Shown here: positions 1 to 6,351 of the stretch, one piece after another
Layout of the letters: each line of letters opens with the position of its first letter
Numbering within the stretch: position 1 is the first letter of the stretch
Source: JBJHBP01 sp050485685
GTDB lineage: Bacteria > Pseudomonadota > Gammaproteobacteria > Steroidobacterales > Rariloculaceae
Assembly: GCA_050485685.1 (NCBI GenBank)
Contig: JBJHBW010000061.1
Coordinates: forward strand, 1-6,485
DNA: 6,485 nt
Direction: 5' to 3'
Notes under the pieces: generated by a model
The model's database searches: none
What the model was told of the DNA's origin: nothing
What the model saw: only the letters and a program-made list of their open reading frames with translations
Program-made: the position numbers and the translations under genes

Positions 1-402
1 CGTGTAGGCGCACAGGCATACGTCGGTCATGACGATCAGTTCTTCGCCGAAGGCCCGCTTGAGGTTCGCGACCGCCGTCTGCACCGCGCCGTCCGCGGCG
101 GCGGCTGCGGCGGCATCCGCCGATTTTGCGCCGGCCGGCGGCTGGCCGAACAGCAGCACGCTGCGTATGCCCAGCTTGAGATCCGACTGCACCTGAGCCA
201 GCAGTTCGTCCTGGCCGAGCTGGGCGATGCCGGGCATGGAGGCGATCGGCTGGTTGGCCCGCTTCACCGGCAACACGAAGTGCGGCATCACCAGTTCGCT
301 TGCGCTGATGCGTGTCTCCGCCACCAGTTCGCGTAACACTCTGGTACGACGCAGACGGCGCGGGCGTGCGCGCTCCGGCAGCGTGATGTTCAGGTCGTCC
401 AT
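1..402 (-). CDS. hemB: Delta-aminolevulinic acid dehydratase (porphobilinogen synthase), N-terminal part
   Basis: HemB condenses two 5-aminolevulinate molecules to porphobilinogen in the cytoplasm, the second common step of tetrapyrrole synthesis. Only the first 134 residues are present; the gene runs off the left edge, so the active-site lysines are not visible. Family landmarks seen are the arginine-rich arm RRLRRTRVLREL (15-26), SMPGIAQL (55-62), SVLLFGQP (81-88) and TDVCLCAYT (126-134). Cys129 and Cys131 fall where zinc-dependent HemBs carry metal-binding cysteines; magnesium-type enzymes have DVALD there. An alanine-rich run (97-103) lies in the variable segment before the metal site. 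The ATG at 402 is chosen because GGAGG lies 7 bases upstream (414-410). An ATG at 407 is in the hemD frame and is not the start. The gene overlaps the end of hemD by 13 bases, so its ribosome binding site is inside hemD and translation is probably coupled. Identity is secure; the zinc assignment is inferred from the motif. Confidence 0.95.
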   Translation of the reverse strand, partial: MDDLNITLPERARPRRLRRTRVLRELVAETRISASELVMPHFVLPVKRANQPIASMPGIAQLGQDELLAQVQSDLKLGIRSVLLFGQPPAGAKSADAAAAAAADGAVQTAVANLKRAFGEELIVMTDVCLCAYT

Positions 403-1229
403 TGCATGGCCTCCAACAATCCATCCAGACTGGGTTCGCGCGCTTCGCGCGTGACCGCAAGACCCGCTTCCCGTGCGCGTTCGCTGGTGGACGGTCCTAT
501 CGTAAAGACCGCCGCCTCGCGATCGAATGCCACCTGATTGACAAGTCCGGTCACTGCCGACGGGCTGGCGAGAAAGATATTATCCGCGCCCAGCGACGAC
601 AGTGGCTGTCGGGGATGACGGGGCGGCGCGGGAATGGTGCGATACACGGCAATGCGGACAACGGCAGCGCCGGCCGCACGCAGCCTGCGCTCCAGCAGCG
701 TGCCGGCATTGTCTGCCAGTACGAGCAGCAATCGCGATTCTGGGCCAATCTCTGCGGCGCCGAGCAGTGTCTGGGCCAGTGCGGCGGCTGTTCCTCCCCT
801 GGCTTTCGCGATGCTGTTGCCGCTGCCGTCGTTCTCGCCTCTGCTTTTGTCGACAGCCCGATCAACGTCCTGAGATGACACAAGATCCACTCTGCCGAGC
901 ATTGCTTTGCATGCGGCGGCGGTCGTCTCGCCGACCGCCGCGATGCGTGTGTCGTCCAGTAATGCGCGGGTGTCGTCATCGGCCGAACCGGTGAGACGGC
1001 AGAAAGCCTGCACGCCGCGTCGTGATGTGAATACGATCCAGTCCTTCTCCCGCGCTTCCTGCTGCAGTCGTGCACCCAGTTGCGGGGTATCAAACCACTC
1101 CACGCTGATGCACGGCAGCACCACGCTGCGGATGCCGTGTGCGTTGAGTTCTCTCGCCCATGTCTCGCTGTCGTTGCGATCACGCGTAAGCAGTACGGTG
1201 CGCGCTGCGGTGTTTTCTGTCGCGATCAC
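390..1229 (-). CDS. hemD: Uroporphyrinogen-III synthase
   Basis: HemD cyclises hydroxymethylbilane to uroporphyrinogen III with inversion of ring D, in the cytoplasm. With a GTG start the protein has 279 residues, slightly long for a family usually near 250. The weakly conserved two-domain pattern is visible: VLLTRD (12-17), WIVFTSRRGVQAF (64-76), AAVGETTAAA (97-106), an arginine followed by LLLVLA (166-172), VYRT (195-198), FLASPSAV (219-226) and TIGPSTSERAREAG (243-256). Extra length sits in a hydrophilic, low-complexity stretch at about 119-140, near the hinge between the domains. The reading frame stays open into hemC, but VLLTRD marks the family N-terminus. GTG at 1229 is the only ATG, GTG or TTG codon between the hemC stop and that motif. 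No clear Shine-Dalgarno precedes it, so the start is less certain than the identity. hemC ends 46 bases upstream and hemB begins inside its 3' end, as expected for a co-transcribed pathway operon. Confidence 0.88.
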   Translation of the reverse strand: MIATENTAARTVLLTRDRNDSETWARELNAHGIRSVVLPCISVEWFDTPQLGARLQQEAREKDWIVFTSRRGVQAFCRLTGSADDDTRALLDDTRIAAVGETTAAACKAMLGRVDLVSSQDVDRAVDKSRGENDGSGNSIAKARGGTAAALAQTLLGAAEIGPESRLLLVLADNAGTLLERRLRAAGAAVVRIAVYRTIPAPPRHPRQPLSSLGADNIFLASPSAVTGLVNQVAFDREAAVFTIGPSTSERAREAGLAVTREAREPSLDGLLEAMQWTT

Positions 1230-1275
1230 GTGTTCAGTGTCGATCGGGTGGTGAAGGTCAATGCGGTAACAAAGC

Positions 1276-2253
1276 TTAATCGGCAGGTATCTGATGTCGC
1301 GACGGCGACAGAATCTGCGGCATGGGCGGCTGCGCGGACAGCGTGGCGAATGCGTGCGCCGGCAGCAACTCGGGTTGCGGGCCACTGACGTCGGCATGCA
1401 GCACTTCGCCATCGCGCTCCAGCATGATGGTCAGTCGCCAGCTGTTGCCCTCCGGCTCGGCTTCGCAGAAGGCGCCGAAAGCGGTGTCGCAACCCCCTTC
1501 GGCCATGGCCAGCGCTGCGCGCTCGACACTGACGGCAAGGTGAGTGGCACGATCATCCAGCGCTGCGAGCAGGTTCCTGACACGCTCATCATCCGCCCGG
1601 CATTGCAGCGCCAGCGCACCCTGCGCGGGCGCTGCGACGAACTCGCGCGGCGCCAGGCGCAGCAGCGACACGTCTTCCAGCAGCGGTGCGAGGTCACCAT
1701 GACGGCCGCCGAGGCGATTCAGTCCCGCGGCGGCCAGCAGGATGGCGTCGTATTCGCCGTCTCTGAGACGATTCAGCCGCGTCGGCACATTGCCACGCAG
1801 CGGCACGATCTGAAGGTCGGCGCGCAAATGATGCAGCCATACGTTGCGGCGTGCCGAAGCGGTTCCGACCCGCGCACCTTTGATCAGTGACGGACTGGCA
1901 TGTCCGTCGCGAGCCTCGGTGTCCCATGCCCGCGGGTGCACCAGCAGTACGTCGGCGGGATCTTCCCTTGCCGGCACGGCAGCGACCAACAGATCTTCGG
2001 GTGAGCTGGTGGGCAGGTCCTTGAACGAATGCACGGCCAGATCGATGCTGCGATCCAGCAGCGCCTGCTCGATTTCGCGCACGAATACGCCCTGTGCGCC
2101 TATGGAGCCGAAACTGGCCTGCTGGTTGCGATCGCCGGCCGTGCGAATGACGGTCAGCTCCGCCGCATGGCCGGCGTCGTTAATGGCCTGTCGTACCGTG
2201 CCGGATTGCGTCAATGCCAGTGCCGAGCCGCGTGTGCCTATGCGCAAGGTCAT
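1276..2253 (-). CDS. hemC: Hydroxymethylbilane synthase (porphobilinogen deaminase)
   Basis: HemC polymerises four porphobilinogens into hydroxymethylbilane on a covalently bound dipyrromethane cofactor, in the cytoplasm. The 325-residue product has the expected landmarks: IGTRGSALALTQ (5-16), HSFKDLP (75-81) with the catalytic aspartate at 79, VGTASARR (129-136), LRGNVPTRLNRL (152-163), YDAILLAAAGLNRLG (168-182), FVAAPAQGALALQCR (205-219), and GGC (253-255) with Cys255 as cofactor attachment residue. The usual TSSLRR reads TASARR, and about 8 residues are inserted before it relative to my recollection of E. coli HemC. The last ~40 residues include a proline-rich tail not expected in the core fold. 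The ATG at 2253 overlaps the hemA stop as ATGA, and AAGGAG (2267-2262) lies 8 bases upstream inside hemA. This strongly fixes the start and implies translational coupling to hemA. All residues essential for catalysis that I can identify are present, so the enzyme should be active. Confidence 0.97.
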   Translation of the reverse strand: MTLRIGTRGSALALTQSGTVRQAINDAGHAAELTVIRTAGDRNQQASFGSIGAQGVFVREIEQALLDRSIDLAVHSFKDLPTSSPEDLLVAAVPAREDPADVLLVHPRAWDTEARDGHASPSLIKGARVGTASARRNVWLHHLRADLQIVPLRGNVPTRLNRLRDGEYDAILLAAAGLNRLGGRHGDLAPLLEDVSLLRLAPREFVAAPAQGALALQCRADDERVRNLLAALDDRATHLAVSVERAALAMAEGGCDTAFGAFCEAEPEGNSWRLTIMLERDGEVLHADVSGPQPELLPAHAFATLSAQPPMPQILSPSRHQIPAD

Positions 2254-3659
2254 CGACTGTGCTCCTTGATGTCGGCCAGCGCCTCGCCCTGCAATGCCGT
2301 CGCAGCAGGTTCGGGAGCTGCGTATTCGCCTGGTCCCGTCCACTCTCCGCCCGGCGCTCTGGCAATGGCAGCACGCAATTCATCGGCGAACTCCGGTTCA
2401 AGTTCACTGAGGAACGCCTCGATGGAGCCGTCGGGCCCGGCATGCAGCAGCCCGCGCAGGCCCATGCAGGGGATGTGCGCGAACCGTCGTGCCAGTACTT
2501 CGCACCAGCGCTGTATGGCCTCGCTTTCCGCGTCACCCAGGCCCGGAAGCTCCTTCTTCAGTAGTCTGTTCATCCCTTCCAGTGCTGTCTGACGGTAACG
2601 GCGCTGCAGTGCGCCCAGCAGCGGGCCGTAGTAACGTTCCGTGAAGCGCTCGCGCAGCTGAACCAGCGCCGCGTCCACCTGTTCGCGCGCCGGCGCTGCC
2701 TGCATCAGGCGCGCATCGCGATTCTGCTCCGCGGCCCGCACGATGTCGTTCATTCCGATGCGGGTGATGCCGAGCTGTTCGCAGGCCAGCGGATCGATGT
2801 CAGCCGGAATCGCCATGTCTATGACCAGCGGTGCCTGCCCGGACTCGGTATGTGCCGCCAGTCGCTCAAGATCAGCGCCGTTGATCAAGACGCCCGGCGC
2901 ACCGGTGGCGCTGAGCAGGGCTTCCACCGGGGGTGGCGTTTTCAGAAAGGTATCCAGCGCCATGTGGTCGCCGCCGCAGCGCGCGGCTGCCTCGGCGGCG
3001 CGCGCAGGGGTGCGATTGACGAACAGCAGCGGGGTTCTGTCCTTTGCCAGGGATCGTGCCGCACGCTCGGTCATCGGTGAGACGCCGATCAGCGCCACCG
3101 TGCCCGGTGTGCGCGACAGGCGTTCGCGCAGATGCTCGACAGCGATTTCCGCCAGCGACACGCGACCTTCGCCCAGCCTTGTCTCGCCGCGAACCCGTGC
3201 GGCCAGCCGCAGGGCTGCGTCGAATACCAGTTCCAGTGCCGGGCCGGCCAGACCGAGTGCGCGGGCGCGCTCACGACAGTCGCGCACCTGGCCGACGATT
3301 TCGGTCTCTCCCACGCACGCCGAATCCAGGCCCGCGGCAATCATGAACAGATGTTCGGCAGCACCTTCGCCGGCCCAGGCGCGCAGCCGTCGTGGTGCTT
3401 CGCCGGGATTGCCGCGACGGCCGGTCAGCAGCCGGAAGGCCGCCTCGCGCAGATCACGCGCCGGCGTATCGGTATCGAACTTGAAAATCAGCTCTATGCG
3501 GTTGCAGGTGGCCAGGTACGCCAGTTCCTCCAGCCCCTGCTCGCGCGCGAACGCGGCCAGCCGCTCGCCTGCCTCGGCGTCCGGCAGTGCGAAGCCGGCC
3601 AGCGATTCCGCGCTGCCCTGACGCCATGAGACGCCGATCAGACCGAGTTTTTCCAGCAA
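2250..3659 (-). CDS. hemA: Glutamyl-tRNA reductase, divergent form
   Basis: HemA reduces glutamyl-tRNA with NADPH to glutamate-1-semialdehyde, the committed step of C5-route tetrapyrrole synthesis, in the cytoplasm. The product has 469 residues against 418 in E. coli. Conserved marks are LATCNRIEL (49-57) with catalytic Cys52, EHLFMIAAGLDS (102-113) with His103, GETEIVGQV (117-125), VRGETRLGEGRVS (156-168), FVNRTPARA (213-221) and IDMAIPADID (280-289). Differences are clear: the N-terminal HkTAP-type motif is replaced by SWRQGS (11-16), the NADPH loop IGAGE reads IGVSP (191-195), AvPRDI reads AIPADI, and about 55 residues follow the dimerisation helices. The start is TTG at 3659, with GGGGA (3672-3668) 8 bases upstream. 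No ATG or GTG lies in frame near the conserved LGLIGVSW segment. Its stop overlaps hemC by ATGA, so it heads the hemACDB operon. Function as glutamyl-tRNA reductase is likely from the catalytic cysteine and context; subfamily placement is open. Confidence 0.9.
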   Translation of the reverse strand: MLEKLGLIGVSWRQGSAESLAGFALPDAEAGERLAAFAREQGLEELAYLATCNRIELIFKFDTDTPARDLREAAFRLLTGRRGNPGEAPRRLRAWAGEGAAEHLFMIAAGLDSACVGETEIVGQVRDCRERARALGLAGPALELVFDAALRLAARVRGETRLGEGRVSLAEIAVEHLRERLSRTPGTVALIGVSPMTERAARSLAKDRTPLLFVNRTPARAAEAAARCGGDHMALDTFLKTPPPVEALLSATGAPGVLINGADLERLAAHTESGQAPLVIDMAIPADIDPLACEQLGITRIGMNDIVRAAEQNRDARLMQAAPAREQVDAALVQLRERFTERYYGPLLGALQRRYRQTALEGMNRLLKKELPGLGDAESEAIQRWCEVLARRFAHIPCMGLRGLLHAGPDGSIEAFLSELEPEFADELRAAIARAPGGEWTGPGEYAAPEPAATALQGEALADIKEHSR

Positions 3660-3672
3660 TGCAGCAGTCCCC
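3657..3672 (-). promoter_or_regulatory. Ribosome binding site and TTG start of hemA
   Basis: On the minus strand GGGGA (3672-3668) is followed after 8 bases by TTG (3659-3657), which opens the hemA frame. An in-frame TGA lies 24 bases upstream of the TTG, so there is no room for a longer ATG-started protein. The nearby ATG at 3684 is in another frame. A TTG start on a committed-step enzyme could hold its expression low, which is inference. Confidence 0.6.
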
Positions 3673-3710
3673 GCGTTCAGTCATGCCAGTCCGGGCACAG
3701 GACGGCGCTA

Positions 3711-3742
3711 TTCATAGCAAAGCCGGGCGGGGGTTGTGTCAC
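3711..3742 (-). promoter_or_regulatory. Candidate promoter of the hemACDB operon
   Basis: Read on the minus strand, an extended -10-like TGC-TATGAA lies at 3719-3711. A -35-like GTGACA (3742-3737) lies 20 bases upstream of TATGAA, longer than the preferred 17, so the extended -10 would have to carry recognition. Transcription would start near 3704 and leave a leader of about 45 bases before the hemA TTG. The site fits the only sizeable gap upstream of the hem genes. This is a pattern match by eye. Confidence 0.35.
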
Positions 3743-3753
3743 GGTGCTGTCAC
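3737..3753 (-). repeat. Paired GTGACA direct repeats, 11 bp apart
   Basis: GTGACA occurs at 3753-3748 and again at 3742-3737 on the minus strand, one helical turn apart; with the preceding C the repeated unit is CGTGACA. The upstream copy covers the stop codon of the kinase gene and the downstream copy overlaps the proposed -35 of the hem promoter. Same-face spacing would suit a dimeric or tandemly bound regulator, but no regulator is known from the sequence and chance is possible. Confidence 0.4.
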
Positions 3754-4823
3754 GATGAGTGTCGGTGAATACCGAAAGCATCGGCGACGATGACGGTCAT
3801 CGCATCGCGGCTGTCGCGCAGCGACTCGGCGAGTGCGAGCTGGCCGACAGCACGGGCGAGGTTGTGCGCGCCGGCGCTGGTGAAGCGTCCGGCATCCCAC
3901 GCGAAGTAGTTTTCGTTCAGGGCGTCGGCACAGAAACGCACGGCCAGTTCCAGGGCGATCGTGAAGGCGGCGTCCGGTATCGCCGTGATCTCGGCGCGCG
4001 TGAGAAGGTTTTTGGCTGTGGTGGCGTAGCCTTGCATGGCAGCCTTGAACAGCGGCATGGAAAGGTTTGCTGCGGTGGTGTCCTCAGTCGCCGGATTGCA
4101 CCAGGACCGGACCGCGTCACCCAGTTCCAGCGCAACGGGCATGCGCGACAGGGTGTCGAGGTCCACCAGACACAGTGCGCGGTCGCTGCCGTGCTCGAAT
4201 ACGATGTTGGAAATCTTCGGGTCACCGTGGACGACGCGGTCGGGTGTGGCCGGCACGGCAGGCAGTCGTTCGGCCATCATCAGCAGCCTGTCGGCGAGCG
4301 GCAGCACGGCCGGCATGTTCGCGTGATCGCGGTGTCGGATCAGTGTCTCGCGCAGTCCCTGCAGGTGAGCCGCGGTGTCATGCACCCCCAGGCGTGCATT
4401 GCGGAACGGCGCGTCGAAGTCCGCCAGCGCGTCGTGAAAGCGGCCCAGTATGCGACCGGCCTCTCGTGCCTGTGCGGATTCCGTTATCGCATCCAGGGTG
4501 TAGCCCGGGATGCGGGTCAGCACGCGCCATACGTGATCGTCATGCCGCAACCAGACGGCACCGCCGGTCGTGGTCAGCAGCCTTGGGGTGATCAGGCCTT
4601 TGCCGGCGAGGTGCGTTGTCACGGCAGCGATGTCGTCGTTGACCTCGGCAGCGAATATCGGATTCACGCGCTGCAGCACGGATTCGACACCATCCGCAGT
4701 GCGCACGAACCAGCCACGGTTGATCAGACCGGTGGTGATCGCAGTCAGTGTCGTTCCGTCCAGCCGGAAGGCGGACAGCACCTGTGCGGGCGGTGTCTCT
4801 TTGTCGCGCAGGGTTGAAGTCAT
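3750..4823 (-). CDS. APH-family phosphotransferase, N-acetylhexosamine 1-kinase-like
   Basis: This 357-residue cytoplasmic protein is a kinase of the aminoglycoside phosphotransferase/choline kinase fold, predicted to transfer phosphate from ATP to a small hydroxylated substrate. The nucleotide-binding start GLINRGWFV (32-40) and SVLQRVNPIF (48-57) resemble N-acetylhexosamine 1-kinases, in which I recall a similar LQRiN segment. The catalytic loop is VVHGDPKISNIVF (197-209), with Asp201 as likely base and Asn206 as metal ligand. LVDLDTLSRMP (219-229) supplies the DFG-like aspartate (Asp221), followed by LGDAVRSW (234-241). Length and motif order are complete, with no truncation. The ATG at 4823 is the only reasonable start, although no strong Shine-Dalgarno precedes it. 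The DUF945 gene ends 64 bases upstream, so the two may share a transcript. The hem operon begins 90 bases downstream with its own candidate promoter. Substrate is unknown: a sugar or amino sugar is the best guess by resemblance, and antibiotic resistance is unlikely. Confidence 0.85.
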   Translation of the reverse strand: MTSTLRDKETPPAQVLSAFRLDGTTLTAITTGLINRGWFVRTADGVESVLQRVNPIFAAEVNDDIAAVTTHLAGKGLITPRLLTTTGGAVWLRHDDHVWRVLTRIPGYTLDAITESAQAREAGRILGRFHDALADFDAPFRNARLGVHDTAAHLQGLRETLIRHRDHANMPAVLPLADRLLMMAERLPAVPATPDRVVHGDPKISNIVFEHGSDRALCLVDLDTLSRMPVALELGDAVRSWCNPATEDTTAANLSMPLFKAAMQGYATTAKNLLTRAEITAIPDAAFTIALELAVRFCADALNENYFAWDAGRFTSAGAHNLARAVGQLALAESLRDSRDAMTVIVADAFGIHRHSS

Positions 4824-4887
4824 GTTGCGGATGGATGGTGATGCGGCGCCTGCGAATGCACTGGTGTGCAGCCGCGGTCGCGAAGGC

Positions 4888-6351
4888 TCAGGGAAGCGCC
4901 GCTTCCAGCAATGACAGTGGCAGCTCCGTGCCGTTTACCGTCAGTGTGCCCTGGCGTATGGAGATGGTGGCGGAGTAGTTCTCGCCAGCATCTGTGACCA
5001 GTCCCTGGGCGGACAGCACCAGCAGGATGAGGTTGGCCTGGGCCGCGGCCATGGCGTCGATCTCGTCTTCATTGACCGGGCGACCGGCTGCCTGAGCGTT
5101 CAGGATCTGTGTGCGTGCGACGTTGGCGGCCAGTTCCTCCAGCAGGGTTTTGGCGACGGTTGCGTCGGCTTCCAGATCGATCATGTCGAAAATGGCCAGG
5201 GGATCATCGATGCCTGCCATAAGGTTGTCAGGAACGCGATCGCCGATCACGGCAACGCGCAGATTCGCCAGGACCTGGTCACCATTGAGGACGAATGACA
5301 ATGGCGCCACAGCCAGTTGCGGTCCTTCGGCCAGCAGTTCGCGCATCAGGGGTTGCAGGCGCGTGATCATCACCGCTTCGGGGCTGGCACCGGTGGCGAC
5401 CTGTCGGGATTCTGCGAGTAACCGTTCCCAGGTTGCTGCGTGCAGGTTCGAAAGCTCCATCTGCAGCTGCGCGTCTGCCACTCTGACATCCTCACCCAGC
5501 GTCATGCTGTCGAATGCAATGCCGAGTTCGGTGTCCAGCAGCCGGTGTTGTGCGTCCGGCGTGTTGGCGCCGTACACGCGCAACTGGCCGACACGAAAAG
5601 CCGCATCCGGTCCCAGCATGGGCACGGATATCGCGATGCGGTCAATGCGCATGTCTGCCGGCCCCAGTATCAGATGTCGACTGACCAGCGTGTTGTCGCC
5701 CTGAAAGTGCACGCCGCCGATCTCGACGCGGCCGAAGCCGAAGTCCACATCCAGTTCGTCGAACCGCAGATCCCACTTCAGGTCTGCACCGCTTGCCCGA
5801 CCGTGGGACGTCGCGCCGGAAAAGCGGATCAGCGCACCCGAATAGGTGGTGTTGACAGACGGAATGACCGCGTTGAAATCCACCGCGCCACCGAAGGACG
5901 TGCGCGCGTGGAAGTCGAACAGCGAGGGCAGGTCCAACGCTGCATGGCGTGCGGCAATACGGGTGTCGTCAGCATCGGTGGTTGCATGAATCGCGGATGT
6001 GCCGAAGTGCATTCCGCGGCTGCGCGGCAGCGGCCCGTGCGCAATAGTGACGCGAACCGCGACCGGCTCAGCCAGCAGCGCATAGACGCCCGCCAGCGCG
6101 ACTTCGGCCGGGTCGGTGGGCGCCGCATCCATGGCGAATGGTGTTGCCGACTGCGGTGCGCGGACGAGAAGCCTTGCGCTGCTGGAGAACCAGCCGCGAC
6201 GGTACTCTCTGATCTGAATATCCAGCATGCCGGCTTCATTGATTTCACTGACGCGCTGATTCACCTGACTGCCGGTGAACAGGCCGAACACGCCCGGCAG
6301 AAGCAGCAGAACCGCAAGCAGGACCACAACGATGATGCCGGTCTTTTTCAT
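4888..6351 (-). CDS. YdgA-like DUF945 family protein, membrane-anchored
   Basis: The 487-residue protein begins MKK and then a long hydrophobic segment (about 5-24), read as a signal anchor or uncleaved signal peptide, with the rest probably in the periplasm. EYRRGWFSSSARLLV (49-63) matches the conserved segment just after the anchor in E. coli YdgA, and the C-terminus has the family-like GTLTVNGTELPLSLLEAALP end. The length is close to that of YdgA, about 500 residues. The body is mostly alternating beta-type sequence with conserved glycines and few cysteines and no enzymatic motif. The molecular role of the family is not established; an envelope function is inferred from the anchor alone. 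The ATG at 6351 has AGGA 8 bases upstream. A 15-bp inverted repeat lies at the 3' end beside the stop codon. The kinase gene follows after 64 bases, and nothing in the sequence ties this protein to heme synthesis. Confidence 0.85.
   Translation of the reverse strand: MKKTGIIVVVLLAVLLLLPGVFGLFTGSQVNQRVSEINEAGMLDIQIREYRRGWFSSSARLLVRAPQSATPFAMDAAPTDPAEVALAGVYALLAEPVAVRVTIAHGPLPRSRGMHFGTSAIHATTDADDTRIAARHAALDLPSLFDFHARTSFGGAVDFNAVIPSVNTTYSGALIRFSGATSHGRASGADLKWDLRFDELDVDFGFGRVEIGGVHFQGDNTLVSRHLILGPADMRIDRIAISVPMLGPDAAFRVGQLRVYGANTPDAQHRLLDTELGIAFDSMTLGEDVRVADAQLQMELSNLHAATWERLLAESRQVATGASPEAVMITRLQPLMRELLAEGPQLAVAPLSFVLNGDQVLANLRVAVIGDRVPDNLMAGIDDPLAIFDMIDLEADATVAKTLLEELAANVARTQILNAQAAGRPVNEDEIDAMAAAQANLILLVLSAQGLVTDAGENYSATISIRQGTLTVNGTELPLSLLEAALP
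4892..4906. repeat. 15-bp inverted repeat at the DUF945 3' end
   Basis: GGAAGCG and CGCTTCC flank a single central base just upstream of the DUF945 stop codon (4890-4888). As RNA it would form a small GC-rich hairpin, but no T-run follows on the minus strand, so it does not qualify as an intrinsic terminator. It lies inside coding sequence and may be fortuitous. Confidence 0.4.

Noticed and set aside
551..1183. Minus-strand 210-codon frame inside hemD
   Set aside because: It is an alternate frame of a gene whose own frame carries the HemD landmarks, and it is rich in Arg, Ser and His as expected for a shadow.
1230..1412. Longer hemD starting at the ATG at 1412
   Set aside because: The added 61 residues lie within hemC and are Arg/Cys-rich with no HemD resemblance; the family N-terminus VLLTRD begins just after GTG 1229.
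2254..2343. Longer hemC beginning upstream at 2343
   Set aside because: The ATG at 2253 has AAGGAG at ideal spacing and directly precedes the family start TLRIGTRGS; the extension lies inside the hemA tail.
3759..4817. Long plus-strand open frame of 352 codons almost exactly antisense to the kinase gene
   Set aside because: Its composition is that of a shadow frame in GC-rich DNA, with no recognisable domain, while the minus strand carries a complete motif-bearing kinase.
4888..4906. Inverted repeat as an intrinsic terminator after the DUF945 gene
   Set aside because: The stem lies before the stop codon and no run of T follows on the minus strand.
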